From the NCBI GenBank assembly GCA_020650975.1, contig JAIPMN010000994.1:1-30330 (forward strand): a stretch of 30,330 bases of DNA, written 5' to 3'. Positions 1-19,142 of this stretch are shown one piece after another. A program made the position numbers and the translations under genes. How positions within the stretch are numbered: position 1 is the stretch's first letter; each line of letters begins with the position of its first letter. Source of the DNA: Apostichopus californicus. Taxonomy: Eukaryota; Echinodermata; Holothuroidea; Aspidochirotida; Stichopodidae. The notes below the pieces were generated by a model that did no database searches, was not told the origin of the DNA, and saw only the letters and a list, made by a program, of their open reading frames with translations.

Positions 1-174
1 ATGTGTAATTGCGCCATCATATTAATATTGTTCAGCACAGTGTGGCGGTGATTACCTTCTGGCCATGTGTATCTACATGATTAATATTTAACAGGCAGTG
101 GTTTAATCAAATTGTGTGTCTATGTACCTGTAACAGGATGTGGCTCACACAGTAGCTGCACAAGTATGCTCAAT

Positions 175-214
175 ATTTAAATCAATCCTTTCACATTTAA
201 ATCAATCCTTTCAC
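175..214. repeat. Perfect 20-bp tandem duplication
   Basis: ATTTAAATCAATCCTTTCAC occurs at 175-194 and again at 195-214 without a difference, so the duplication is recent. Confidence 0.95.
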
Positions 215-243
215 AAATTAGAGATGAAAGATTTATATGTGAT

Positions 244-463
244 ATATTGACAGTTGAATTATTATAAGATTGTAGTGAATTTGATGAACAAGATCCTGCA
301 TAGAGAAGCCATATCCTTGAATAATGTAAACCAGTGTTGTGTTATGAGAGATTTTATAAACAAAGATGGTAATGTTAGGAATGGACTTGTCCTGGCCATA
401 ACTGGCCCTAAAATGTTGAAATTTATAATATTTGAATGTGTACTTGGACAAGATGAGTATTAA
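244..463 (+). CDS. Possible terminal coding exon of a plus-strand gene (unrecognised)
   Basis: After an acceptor-like ATATATTGACAG, an open frame runs to TAA at 461-463. It reads YYKIVVNLMNKILHREAISL and ends FECVLGQDEY. A clean plus-strand AATAAA at 1399-1404 with GT-rich sequence (GTTTGTATGGTGTTC) 25-40 bases on would end a 3'UTR of about 950 bases. I know of no matching family, the acceptor lacks a strong pyrimidine tract, and a 98-codon frame on the opposite strand overlaps it. Coding status is a weak inference. Confidence 0.22.
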
Positions 464-1398
464 TGTATTTAGGAGAATATTGCTTTTATGAATTGGGGTG
501 GCAGAGGGGATGTTTGCAACCCCTCCCAAAAGCTACAATATTACCCATAATTCTCTTTGACACCTTGTAATTTTGAGCATGGCTACAAGTATGTTATGCT
601 ATGATCCTGCTTCCCCTCTGGTTTAGATACAAGAGGGGTGGGTCACTTTAGGTCTTGGCTATAATGCAAATGTGAGTTCATATATAAACAGCCTATCAAT
701 AACCACAAAACCATGCTGAATATCTAATATAAACAATAACAACTGGATGTCACAACTAAAATTTCAACAGGTCAAATGTGTTTGTTTTATATCAGTATAA
801 CTGGTTGTATCTTATTCTTCTGAAATAACTGTTTATATTACATTTGAATTTCAGGGCTCTTCTAAAGTTATTACTTAGAGTCATATCCATATGATGTTTT
901 ATGTGAAGGGAGTATTAGATTAATTATTATGTAGTGCGAATTGACGGCCTTCTGAGTTGTCATCAGTTTGGGTTAAACTGAAAGTTTGGCGAGTCCACAT
1001 TTTACCTTTATCTGCAGCTGTTGGTGTGTCATTAATAGGTGTTTGTCTTGGTTAGTGAGGCTTTTAAGGTTATAGCCTTTAGAACATGTTTCAGGTAGGC
1101 CTAGACTATTTAACAACCCAAAGTTGACGATAGATGTACCTGTGCAGGCACTCACAGACTTGTGATATAAAGATCAAAGTAGTCTCCATCTGTTCAAAGG
1201 AGTTCCAAATGAGAATTTAATTTTACCAAACCATTTCCATCTTTCATGAGTATTAACAATTTTAAGGTCACATTTTGTTGAACAATTGAGGTATCCATCC
1301 TATTAAAATGTTAAGGCTGTAATGATTCAAATATATTATAAGTAAATTTTGTGTACTTTTTTGGTGAACATATGGTTGGTTTCTCGACATATGATGTC

Positions 1399-1404
1399 AA
1401 TAAA
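1399..1404 (+). terminator. Candidate polyadenylation signal AATAAA (plus strand)
   Basis: AATAAA followed by GT-rich sequence at 1428-1443. It would end transcription of a rightward gene entering from the left edge, convergent with the Gbeta gene. Confidence 0.3.
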
Positions 1405-1498
1405 ACGCAATTAAATCAACAAAAATCAGTTTGTATGGTGTTCTACAGATGAATGCAGATGCTTCTTGCATCTGAAATTTGACCTGATAAATTTAGAC

Positions 1499-1572
1499 CG
1501 TTGTAGAGACATAGCCTATGCAGTACTTGGCTAGATCGTTGTAAGAGACATATGCAGTACTTGGCTTTCGAT
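1499..1572. repeat. Diverged tandem duplication of about 37 bp
   Basis: 1499-1536 and 1537-1572 both carry CGTTGTA, AGAGACATA and TATGCAGTACTTGGCT. The second copy lacks the GCC before TATGCAG and has an extra A. Confidence 0.85.
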
Positions 1573-1913
1573 ATCCTATGACACAGACAAGCCCAACAAG
1601 TATCCTAGCCAAAGGCTAACCCTTGAACATATCTATAAAATAGACAAACTGCCCTAAGCAACATGCTAGGCCTAGCCCTCATCGATATTGTCTGCATACC
1701 TTGGCATATTTTTCAAATTAAAGCTAACCACGGACCGCCTTTGCAACTGTCATTCACATTGCTTCCATGACAAACTTGCTTCTAAAACCGTAACATTATC
1801 ATTAAGGACTACGTCAAACGTAGGTTACAATAATCTCACCAGCCTAACCTGTTCGTTTAAATGTTAGGACCTAATTATACTACCTAACACTGTAAGAGCA
1901 ACACAGTTAGACC

Positions 1914-2207
1914 TTAGCCTACAAAGCAATACCTGGCAGATTTATTATTCTGATGAAATGTGTGTAAAACCGCTGTTTTTGTCTTATTGATCAGGCCTGC
2001 ACCACTAAAATTCTCCTTCCGGCTGCTGTCATCGTCTATTCTGACCATTTTGAACTGAGCAATACGATGGGTGATAAATTCAGTACTGTGCTTCGTACAC
2101 ACAGTGTACAGGGTAACTGCTACTAGTTGAGTGAAGTTTTCCAAGTTTAGCATTAGGTTTAATTTCAGTCGTTCTTTGTAGTGATCAATAGAGATGTGAA
2201 GTACCAT
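1914..2207 (-). CDS. Unrecognised minus-strand open frame, possible first or internal exon
   Basis: A 97-codon frame with codon use and GC content more like coding sequence than its surroundings. It is rich in ordinary residues (ISIDHYKERLKLNLMLNLEN, then KMVRIDDDSSRKENFSGAG). A donor-like CCAG/GTATTG lies at about 1931/1930, so as an exon it would end near residue 92. The frame stays open upstream of the ATG (SYP) to a possible acceptor ATCCAG near 2221. I do not recognise the family, and no continuation exon is convincing in 1-1900. It lies about 700 bases beyond the presumed Gbeta polyadenylation site on the same strand, compatible with a separate gene running left. It could also be a remnant of a repeat. 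Confidence 0.35.
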   Translation of the reverse strand: MVLHISIDHYKERLKLNLMLNLENFTQLVAVTLYTVCTKHSTEFITHRIAQFKMVRIDDDSSRKENFSGAGLINKTKTAVLHTFHQNNKSARYCFVG

Positions 2208-2256
2208 AGGATATGATTTCTGGATTTACTATTTTTGACCATGCAATATATTTTGA

Positions 2257-2275
2257 CCCCCCCCCCCCCACCCCC
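2257..2275. repeat. Poly-C run with one interruption
   Basis: Thirteen C, an A, then five C. It lies just upstream, on the minus strand, of the unassigned open frame at 1914-2207. Confidence 0.9.
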
Positions 2276-2936
2276 ATTGACATGTACATTTAGGCTGGTA
2301 TGTTAATAGCCTCTCTGTTTTGGTGGTTCTAAAATTCAAGGATGACAGTTATTGAAGGACCCAACTTGGTTAGAAAACCTCATCCAGAAACAACTTATCA
2401 CTGTGCAATTAAGTGTAAATGTTGACCATGTGAAAAACATGTGATGCAATTATTGAATATTCTGGGTTACCTTTACATATCTTTGTAGTTGGAAAAATCA
2501 TAACTTGCTAAATGGTCGCTATGAATAGGCCAAACAGGTACTGAAGTTCTTCAGGACGTTCCTAATTATTTGTGGATATTCCAGGGAAATTTAATGGAAT
2601 CAAGACTGCTCATGGAAATCAGAACATCTGGTAACCTTCAATATTTGTGACAGTTTCTTCGCCCTGGCTCAGTTTGTATTAAAGAGAGGCTTCCCAATTT
2701 CTTGATAAAATCAATGCAACATGTGAAAATTAGAAATTCACTAGATAAGATAATTGGGATTTCCAACGATGATCGGAGCAGTGGGATCTCTGTAAATTAG
2801 AACCTTTTCTCTCAGTTGGCTAATTCAATGTTTGAGGATAGCTCATCTGAAATATTCCATGGATGACACTTATTACTGAACATTACTCTTAGGTGGCTTC
2901 TAAACAACACTTCAACAGGGTGGGTATTTAACAGTG

Positions 2937-2942
2937 TTTATT
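2937..2942 (-). terminator. Polyadenylation signal AATAAA (Gbeta, distal)
   Basis: TTTATT on the plus strand reads AATAAA on the minus strand. It is followed by GT-rich sequence (TGTTGAAGTGTTGTTT) at the expected distance. It is the last strong signal before the unassigned left part of the window. Confidence 0.5.
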
Positions 2943-3712
2943 AATGACAATATAACTACAAGACCAGACTAAATAAAAATACAAACACCATAGAATTTTA
3001 AGACCAAAGTTCTTTAATTACGATCAACCCACATGGTCCAGTACAGAAAAAAATGAGTTGACAAATTGTGAGAGACTATTACAACACACACACTCCTGTT
3101 CACTGGGTCCTCTACAGTACTACAAAAACAACTACATCTATTTAAGCATTCAAAATTTTTGTCTTGTACACGATTAATTATTATCATCATTTTTATACAC
3201 TTTGAAATATAGAATGATGGCAATTGAGTGCATTGGATAGACCCTTTCAAGAAACAGGCAAGCTGTCCAAGGGCCTACTTTGCCCCCTTCGACTAAATAA
3301 GTGGAAATTTTAAAACAAAATAACAAAGTTGTCATCCCTTGACACTTTTCTTCCAAAAAGATAATATCAACACAAAACTTAATAAGCTTTTCATTGCAAA
3401 AAGTAACATAATTCCAGACTAAATATCAAATTTGAGAAAAATATGACAACTTCCAAATAATGTACATGTACTGAACTGCTATGAATTACACATATTTAAA
3501 CCCATGTAACAGGTTAATGATGAGCCATACAACTTTTTCCTTCCTTTCAAACAGCCAAAAATGTTTTCAAGAAAAGTTTTATCACATTTAACCAGTGAAT
3601 AGCTTTTAGTTCATTTTTTAATGACCAACCTTAAAAACCATTAAAGTGAATCAAGTATAAACATAGGAAAAAACATATTGGGTCTTATATTTTCAAGGTT
3701 GAAAGTCGTTAC

Positions 3713-3800
3713 TTTTATTTCTTTTTTCTTTTCATTTTTAGTTTTTTTGAATTTCCCCTGAAATTCTTCTTTTTTTCCTTTTTTTTTTCCTTTTTTTTGT
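3713..3800. repeat. T-rich low-complexity tract
   Basis: Mostly T with scattered C on the plus strand, including runs of eight T. In the Gbeta transcript it would be A-rich and could cause internal priming in oligo-dT libraries. Confidence 0.85.
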
Positions 3801-4894
3801 TGCAAAGGAGCACTTTACAGTGAAGCACTCAAACTTGAACAAAGCAAAAACATATGACAAGTAGTAGTACACACCTAATAAGAAATGCATATACACTGGC
3901 TGCTTGCACCAGGGACTACCATCTTCAACTGATGATGCTGGTTTTATATGAGAGAAACAGCTTGGTGATACTGCCCAGGGCTATTGGTTCTCAGAGGGCT
4001 ATGGTAGTGGTACTCATATACAATACACCATATAAATGCTTCACAAAGAGTCCCCAGCAATAAATCCAGGTTCTCTAAAAGGATTACTAGAGATTAAGGT
4101 TTAATCACTACTACATTCTACACATGTTGGAACCAGTAGAGACTACTGCACAAGTCTTGATGGGATCGATTAATACTATCAGCTGCTGCTACTTTATTGC
4201 AGTTTTTTTTCTTCTTTCACTTCTCATGAACTGCAACTAGCAGCAGGCATAGGAGTGATAGGTTTGCTGATCAAGGGCAGATCTTACCTCATCATGAAAC
4301 CCTTTTCACTCCAGTATCTATTTCAGATGAAGAAAAAAAATATCCATAAATATCCAGTTCATTGACAGAGCTGTGAGCCAGTAGAGCCCAGGGCGCCTTG
4401 CAAGCATTTCTAGAAAATTGTACCAAGACATGGTGAAGAGAAGACCATAAGACGACGCTATTTGGTGGGATGACCAAAGATTAAGGTTTGTAACATTTAC
4501 AAACTGACGATGTAGCATCCTCGTATCTTGCACCTGACTACAACCCTTAAAAAAGTTTTCTTGTGTGTGTTTGTATATATTTTTTGGGTCTTAGTTCCCT
4601 CTCCTGGCTTCAAAGGTTACAGTTAAATGACACACAAAAAAATAACTAATCAAATCAGAACTGGTAGGTGGTGTTAAACAAACAATACATAAAAAGGGCT
4701 TTCTCTTTAGGTGGGGAAGGGTCCTACATGATCATATTCTTGTCATTTCACTTATCAATGATCCTGAGCTTGTAAAGTTTTTAATAACGACCATCTGATG
4801 GACTCCGGTGCTGTGGCAGTTTCAAAATCCTTTGTTCAACCACATAAGCAATCCATTGTCTGAAGAGCTACTATATATAATTACCGAATGAGAC

Positions 4895-4917
4895 ACTACT
4901 ACTACTACTGCTGCTGT
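4895..4917. repeat. (ACT)n/(CTG)n trinucleotide tract
   Basis: Five ACT units are followed by GCTGCTG. It lies just upstream of the 101-bp repeat in the presumed 3'UTR. Confidence 0.8.
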
Positions 4918-5005
4918 AGCAAACCAAAGATCAAAGCTTTGCCAACATGATCCTAAAAGAAATACAAAAGTTTGAGTCCACTGCACACTGCTGCTATGGC
5001 ACTAA

Positions 5006-5322
5006 GGTGGGTCATTGCTGCCAGCTACAGAGGTCTTAACCAGAGTTCTTGGTATGTGGGGCACAGGTCAGTTTGACTGCACCCACCAGAAGACCTACTG
5101 CACTATGGTGGGTCATTGCTGCCAGCTACAGGTTTTCACCAGTTTTTGGTTTGTGGGGCACAGATCAGTGTTACTGCACCCACCAGAACACCTACCGCAA
5201 TACGGTGGTTTATTGCTGCCAGCTGCAGAGGTTTTAACCAGAGTTCTTGGTTTGTTGGGCACAGATCAGTGTTACTGCACCCACCAGAAGACCTGCTGCA
5301 CTATGGTGGGTCACTGCTGGGT
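5006..5322. repeat. 101-bp tandem repeat, three copies plus a partial
   Basis: Copies run 5006-5106 (101), 5107-5203 (97), 5204-5304 (101) and a partial to about 5322. Each opens GGTGG and includes ATTGCTGCCAGCT, TTGGTATGTGGGGCACAG-like and CTGCACCCACCAGAA segments. It lies in the presumed Gbeta 3'UTR, so it would be transcribed. The 117-codon plus-strand open frame across it is explained by the stop-poor repeat. Confidence 0.95.
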
Positions 5323-5948
5323 TATGGGATACAGCTCACTCACTAATAATGCTGCTATCCCTTCCTGACAGCAGCAAGTCATCCTTTTTACTACATAGCT
5401 TATGCTGCTGATGCCAATCTTTCGCAGCACCATTACTACAAGGTGAAAGCCAAATAGCTCTTAATGCTGAAAATGCAAAACCAAGTTACCAAGAAACCCA
5501 CCAACACACATTCCACTCAGTCATCCCCCCTCTCTTCCTCACCTTGAAGAAAATAAAAACTTACTTTAAATAACTTTATTCAACAGTTACCAGCAGAACT
5601 ATTCCCTCAAATAGGGATCATTCCTTCTGTATTGTAAAACTTTTGTATGCCACTATTTTTTTTAATTATTACCAATTTTTTCAATTTTTTTTTCAATGTT
5701 TTTTTCAATTTTTTTGGCTTTGATATTTAAATACTGGAGTAAGTTTCCAACTATGGATATTAACATTGCACTATTATGTTTGAAACGAAATATAAATGTT
5801 ATCATGCTAAACACAAGTCTCAAACAGAACAATTTCATGCCAAACCTTTCATCATCAGACACCTACCAAATACGAGCGTATTGAACACATTTATGGCTTG
5901 CTCAATTTGCAAACATTCAATCCCCTTCAAATTATTTCCCTCCCTGAT

Positions 5949-5962
5949 CCCCCCCCCCCCCC
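5949..5962. repeat. Poly-C run
   Basis: Fourteen consecutive C, in the presumed 3'UTR (poly-G in the transcript). Confidence 0.9.
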
Positions 5963-6267
5963 TCCTCACCTCATGCAACACACAACCTTCACTTTCCGGT
6001 GTGGAGGCATCTGCACATCCGCTTAGTTCACAACTATACTGAGTTTCAGACAGGCTTGACTCCCACATTAATGAAAGAACAAAGCCATTTGATAACCCCA
6101 TTATATGACTAGCATTCTGTACGAATATTGAACAATTGAAAAAAAAAATAAGAAAATGTCTATGAAGGAAAAAAAAGAAGAAAATGTTTGGCCTTTTGTA
6201 ACTTAGGGAGAGATAATATGCAAGCTGCAAATGTTTGATTGCTGCAGACATGAGAAGGTACAGTTGG

Positions 6268-6306
6268 TCATCATTGTCATCATCATCGTCGTCATCATTA
6301 TCATCA
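6268..6306. repeat. (TCA/TCG)n trinucleotide tract
   Basis: TCATCATTG followed by interrupted TCATCATCATCGTCG units. Read on the minus strand it gives a run of Asp codons in a spurious open frame. In the presumed 3'UTR. Confidence 0.85.
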
Positions 6307-6726
6307 CACAGAGAAAACACAAGTTGAGAGATATCCCTCTCCCCTTTGTAGTAAAGTTACTCCCTACGAATTCACTCATGTCCATGTCATATTGCTTGTC
6401 CAAATAGTCAGATATAGCTGCTATTCAGTTTGACATAATACAACACGAATTCCATTTGTGAGCACTCAGTAAACAGCTTCTGATTCTCCTTCGCTTCTGT
6501 GAAGGTTTTTAAGGGCCTTGGCAGAATATGGCATGTCTACCGGCGAGGCCACACATTAGGGGGAGGGGGTCAATACCCCCTTATCCCATAGCTGCTACTG
6601 TTGCTGCATCATTGCTTTTCTCTGGTAGTCATCAAGTCCTGTCCCCCCTCCCATTTGAACATTAGCTATTGTATAAGGAAAAAACCTATGGCGGCTGAAA
6701 CAACAAAGGTGGTGCTGGAGGCATTA

Positions 6727-13914
<7,188 letters not shown>

Positions 13915-16900
13915 TTTGAATGTGTAATTAAAAAATACCTGAAAATAAACAGAAAACATTGCCATTTTGTTATGTGTTGTTCATGCATGTGAGTGAGTAA
14001 AGACCATCAGTGCTAGACATAGCACTACCATTCAATTCATTGGCATCATATTGAGCTGAATTGAACATCCTACACTTTGAAGTACTCAATAAAGTGCACC
14101 AGCAGCTTCATTCGCTAATTTGAGGCTAAATTGCCAATTGATGTGCTACTCTCCAGCATGGCACAACACAATACTGTGGAAATATCTTGAATGATACTGA
14201 CAACTAATGAAGAATCACACAATTGCTATTGTATTTTGGAGCCTATTGTCTAATTCGATAATTCACTGACAACTGTTACAAAACTATGCGGCCCATAATG
14301 CATTACATTTTAATAGGTTCATCAAGGTATGGATAACCAACTGTCTTCTCTTCCTTCTGCTAGCTTTAAAGAATATCTATGCATGATAGAGAGAAGGTCA
14401 ACAACAATAAACATGAAGGGTCAGTTGTAGCACTTCATGGTAACCCCACCCAGCATATAACCACATCAAAGCTGTGGTTTCATAGCCAACTTATCCAAAT
14501 GTAATACATATTGAGTATTCACAGTAATGTTACAAACTAAAGACACAATCTTTTTTTTACCAAAAGGACGATAAGCAGATAATAATGATTGTTTTAATGC
14601 TTTGATTATGATAATCTGAAGTAGACTTTTATAATTATAATTCTACAGAGTACCTCACACTTCCAAATGATGTAATCCTATTGAACTGTGGCCTAAGAAA
14701 GTATCTTTGACTGCAGCACTCTCAATATATGTATCACACATGTTTTCCTATGAAAGATAGCAACAGCAGTTGGCTGTTTTTTTTTTATCTGATAAGTTCA
14801 GCTAATTGGTAAACAAACTGTTTTAAATATTAACTCAAGTAGGCATGGCTGAAGATTCAAAGCCCTTTTCAGAAATACAAAGGCATTATGCAGCTAAATG
14901 TATATGGACTTTGATACTAATATGCTCAAATTAATATTTAATTCTTGACATGTTAATTGTCTAGTACTAGTCACAACCCGACATACAAGCTGCATGGCAT
15001 ACAACCATAATGAGAGAACCTCTTAACATAAAATATTCAGCATTATGCAACCATACTTTATTTTTCTCTTTTCATAAGTCAAACATGTCATTAAAGAACT
15101 ACTTTAGTTAGCCTCATATTATAGCAACTCTAGCTATGGAGACCAATATTATACATTTTTGCTGTACTGAAAATAATGATATTAATGCAGCTCTCTCACT
15201 AAACCAAAAATCAAGATGTTGCTTAGCAACCAGCCCTTGCTTTCATCTTCACCACAAGTTCAGAACTGCATGCATACCTAATGTGCACACAGACTGTGTG
15301 CATTGCCTTCATGCAGTAGCTTGGTATGAAGCTAGACATGGACTTGCAGATCTAATTTACACAGTGCTGTGCACTTAACGTGTGGGTGGAATCTCATGTC
15401 AATGGCAAACTGTCTGAACAGTTTCATAAGAAAGTAGGTGGGGAAGCATTACACAATGCAGTACAATATGAACAAAACAGAATGTTTCAGTTGATGGCTG
15501 TTATTCAGAAACCCAACAAAAGTCTCTATATAACAATTCTGTGATAGAATTTCACACTATAATTCACTTATATTTCCAACTGAGAAAGAATGGACAAATA
15601 ATTCCAAGCCGTCCCTAGTGTGCATTTAGCAGTCTTACAGAACTGATATGGCTGCTATGACATCCCACAGCTTTAATAGGCATGGTGACAATTCACTTAT
15701 TTCTTTCTTAAGCATTTTAATATTTTAAGACATGATTCTAACAAGGTGATGTATTTGTCAGGGGAAAAAATATCAAAAATCCTCACTCAATATGCACCTA
15801 TTAAGGGGAAGTTATGTCAAACAGTGAACTGAAACAATGCATAGCAATTTTCTATTTTTTTAGTTCTAATTATATATTTTTTCTAATTTTCATGTGCATA
15901 ATACTTTTGAAGGGTTGGTCCACAACTTTCAACATTGCCGTTGCACTCCATTTATTCTACATTCAACATGGAGAGATGCACAAATGGTTTATATTTCTCA
16001 AGTACTTACAGTACCATTTGAACCACCATGGGATGATTTGTTTTCTATTTCAGATTTCTACTTTATGTGTTTAATGTACATAAATCACTCGAATGAGCTT
16101 TTAACATAAAAATTGGCAAGTATCCCTGGATATTCCATGGTTAAGTTTAACTTCAAAGGGAATAAGGAATAAACTCTTCAAGCTATCAGATAGTGACAGA
16201 TATGGCCACTGAAGGAAAAATTACTTTGTCCATGCCAAGGTAGTTTTAATTTCCTTGCAAATTTTTGCAAATAACGTTACAAATATTTAATCTTTCTCTG
16301 TAAAGGATACACTATTTCAGAAGAAAAAGATGGGCATTTGTCAGCTTCACTTGTCATGAAAATTGTATCCACTCTACATATCAAGTAATTTTCCAAACAT
16401 ATCTGTGCCTGTTATCTTTGTATACTGTAAATCCTTATGCAATGTATGAAACATGATTACATCCAACACTTAAATTCTTGCAATCTTTGACACCAACCAG
16501 GATTTTCCCTGCTCAATTTCTGTCCTTAAATAAATATTCAACATTCCAACTGTTCACACTTACACCTATCCACCCAATTTAGCCTGTAATCGTCCTGAGA
16601 TACTACAAAATCGTAGTATGTAAACTTCTGCATGGTAGATGTCGAAATAAAGAAGTGGACGGCTATTGAAACAGTTATGGGTCTAGGGAACCTGTTAACA
16701 ATTTTATAATATTTTTTCTTAGGAGGGCGGGAAAGTGCTAATGTTAATTGGGGTCAAGTAAGAAAGGAGCAAACTAAATTGAATAATCCTGAAAAGGGAG
16801 TGCATACAAGCTGACGGTGTCTGAATTTTGTAGCTTTAACACTAGGAAATGTCCACTGTTTAAGCTTCCTAACTTTTCCCAACTTCAGTTCAGTGGACAG

Positions 16901-19115
16901 CCATGATTAAATGCCCAAAGTCACTTAACAGTTAACACTGAAGAATTAAATTCTGTCTATTGATCCGACAGTAATCAAATCCTTACAAGCTAGCTACTAC
17001 AAACACTGCCTGCTCTAACTTCACACCAAAAGTTATGTATTGTGTACAGTGCTACAGTACAGTACTACAGTGCAAACATATGCACAACATGTCTGGCATT
17101 GGCACACAGAAAATTAACGGACATTCAATTATTACACACTTCTTCCTGAACTACAGCTTATATTAACATAAATTGGTTGAGATCCCTTGAGGAGGAGACT
17201 GGCAAAATGATACTGTAAAAGGAAGTGAACAGTTCCAGAGTTGCAAGCTTGACACCTACACTAGAAGTGTTACACAGGTACATAACAAACAGCCAAACAG
17301 CTGCTACAGTAAGAGAGCCAATAGTGCTGCCAAAAGATGGAACTTGAACTTGAGCAATCTTAGTTTGGCTATCATTTTATTCAGGTGTTTACCACAAAAG
17401 AACCCAGCAAAGACTTAGTCAGTTAAATTCCAAAAAGTTTCAGTACCCAGAAAGACTCTTCCTCAGTGACTTATAGACAGTATATGCTCTAGGTATGAGC
17501 AAATGGCCATTTACTTTTAACAATGTTGAGCTAGCAAATCAGCTCTCTCACCAACCGCTTCTTCAATAACTGTTATTGTTGAATGCAAGTTACATGGCAT
17601 TGTTTATTCAATGTAAAATATTTTCACATCTTACTGCCAAAACCAGTCATCTAGTATAAATCACAGAGAATAAGGCCAATTTTGAGACCATTTATTTAAG
17701 ACAGCCTATTGAATCACCCATTGAAGCCCAGCCCCAGAGTGTAAAATCTGATATGGGCCACTTGAGGAAGATGGAAATACCAAACAATATTTACTTTTGC
17801 AATTATCATCTACACAAGGTTTCCAGATTTGACCTCTAAAGAAGCCTTCAATCCTCCCCACCCCCTCCCCATCAACTTCTATCGGGTTCTTGCCCTCATT
17901 ACTGTGAACTACCTAGAAGTAGGAAGTTATTCTGTTTGTAAGCAAGGTTTTCACAGACTGACTTATTGACCTCAAATAAGCTTTCAACCTCAACCAATTT
18001 CACAATGGTTGTCCTTACCAAGACGGATCTACATAACAAGTATGAATTTAATCCTTGTTTCCATTTGTTTGTTATGTGTTTACATAGCTTTGTTGTTTAG
18101 TTTTTTTAAAAAACCATGTGTACTTCTTGTACCTATTATAAGCTATAACCACATTGCGATTTCAGAACTAACTCAAATAAATTGCATGCATTGTTTTGCT
18201 TTTCATGCCTTTGTACTTTCCAAGGAAACTATGTGAACAGGAAGACAATAATAAATAAAATTGACTATTCACAAATCCTAAACAGTTTACTCCCATCAAG
18301 GTAACTTCCTGCTCACATCAAAGATCCCTGCAACACACTGTTACTTACCTACTACTTAACAAAATATGCAAGCTACAGCGGAGGCACCCTTTACCTCCTA
18401 CAGTACAGCAGACAGACCTTCTCCTGCAGAAACAATACAGAAGTAATAACGATGGTTAGATGCAAAAACAGACATTGAAGTCAGTCAGCTCTAGACAAGA
18501 GACCTTCATCACACTAAACAAGGAATCAAGGGAAAGATGAAGTGGCAGACATATACATTTAATGGCAACTACAGTCTCATTTGCAGACTAGATTATATAT
18601 GCAAACACCAGGTAAACAAAGGTGTAGCCTCTTGGAGTTTCAATGCTCTTAGTCCATTCAGTAAGACTCATCAGAAGACTACCAAAAGTCTTTAATTTTG
18701 AAATATGTCTCAGTGAGTGAAACAAATAAGATTATTAGTAGAGCTAGCAGTAATTGAGCAATAATGTTCGGTAGTAAAATCTCCATATTACAGGAGCTTG
18801 TATTCATGCTCAGTTATGTCTACGAGATTTCAGGGAAATCACATTTTTTTTGTAGATTGGTTGTTGGAGAAAAGAGCCCAACAACTTACTCCAGTTCACT
18901 GTTACTACTGCAGTATTTCACCAATTTATGACATTTTGGCTTGGCATAGGTACTACTACTTAGAATAATGGGTAGGCTGCTGTATCAACTGTGCTTGATA
19001 AACCCAGCACTTTCTAAAGTCTTGAGTGTACTGTGAATATTTTTGAAGAAGGAAGAAAAGACAAACAAGGGCATTTTCTTTATTTTATTTACAAGTTTCT
19101 CTCAATAACATGATG

Positions 19116-19142
19116 CATAAAACATACCTGCAAAAAAAAGGA
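19116..19142 (-). promoter_or_regulatory. Fused 3'/5' splice site (possible recursive-splicing point)
   Basis: On the minus strand CCTTTTTTTTGCAG is followed at once by GTATGTTTT, so an acceptor abuts a donor at 19128/19127. This matches the ratchet-point layout (pyrimidine tract, CAG, GTRAGT-like) known from long animal introns. It lies midway in the 11.6-kb intron. Chance occurrence cannot be excluded. Confidence 0.35.

Larger units (their letters stand above)
2915..6726 (-). other. GNB1: Probable 3'UTR of the Gbeta gene
   Basis: No coding exon can be seen between the Gbeta stop and about 2915. On the minus strand a canonical AATAAA (2942-2937) is followed about 30 bases later by a GT-rich stretch near 2905-2893, typical of a cleavage site, so the end at 2915 is an estimate. 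Other minus-strand AATAAA hexamers lie near 5580-5575 and 3719-3714 and could give shorter forms. The region carries a T-rich tract on the plus strand (3713-3800), a 101-bp tandem repeat (5006-5322), C runs and trinucleotide repeats. Its scattered short open frames show no family resemblance. A 3.8-kb UTR is long but plausible; part could be intergenic if an upstream signal is used. Confidence 0.55.

Noticed and set aside
5015-5368. Plus-strand frame of 117 codons with Cys- and His-rich repeats, zinc-finger-like at first sight
   Set aside because: It is generated by the 101-bp tandem repeat, changes peptide register from copy to copy and lies antisense in the Gbeta 3'UTR.
5835-6320. Minus-strand 161-codon frame with a poly-Asp start
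   Set aside because: The Asp run is a TCA/TCG trinucleotide tract and the rest includes poly-Phe and poly-Gly from homopolymer runs. It lies in the 3'UTR.
18009-18236. Plus-strand 75-codon hydrophobic frame resembling membrane segments
   Set aside because: Its hydrophobicity comes from T-rich sequence; no splice sites, homology or codon bias support it.
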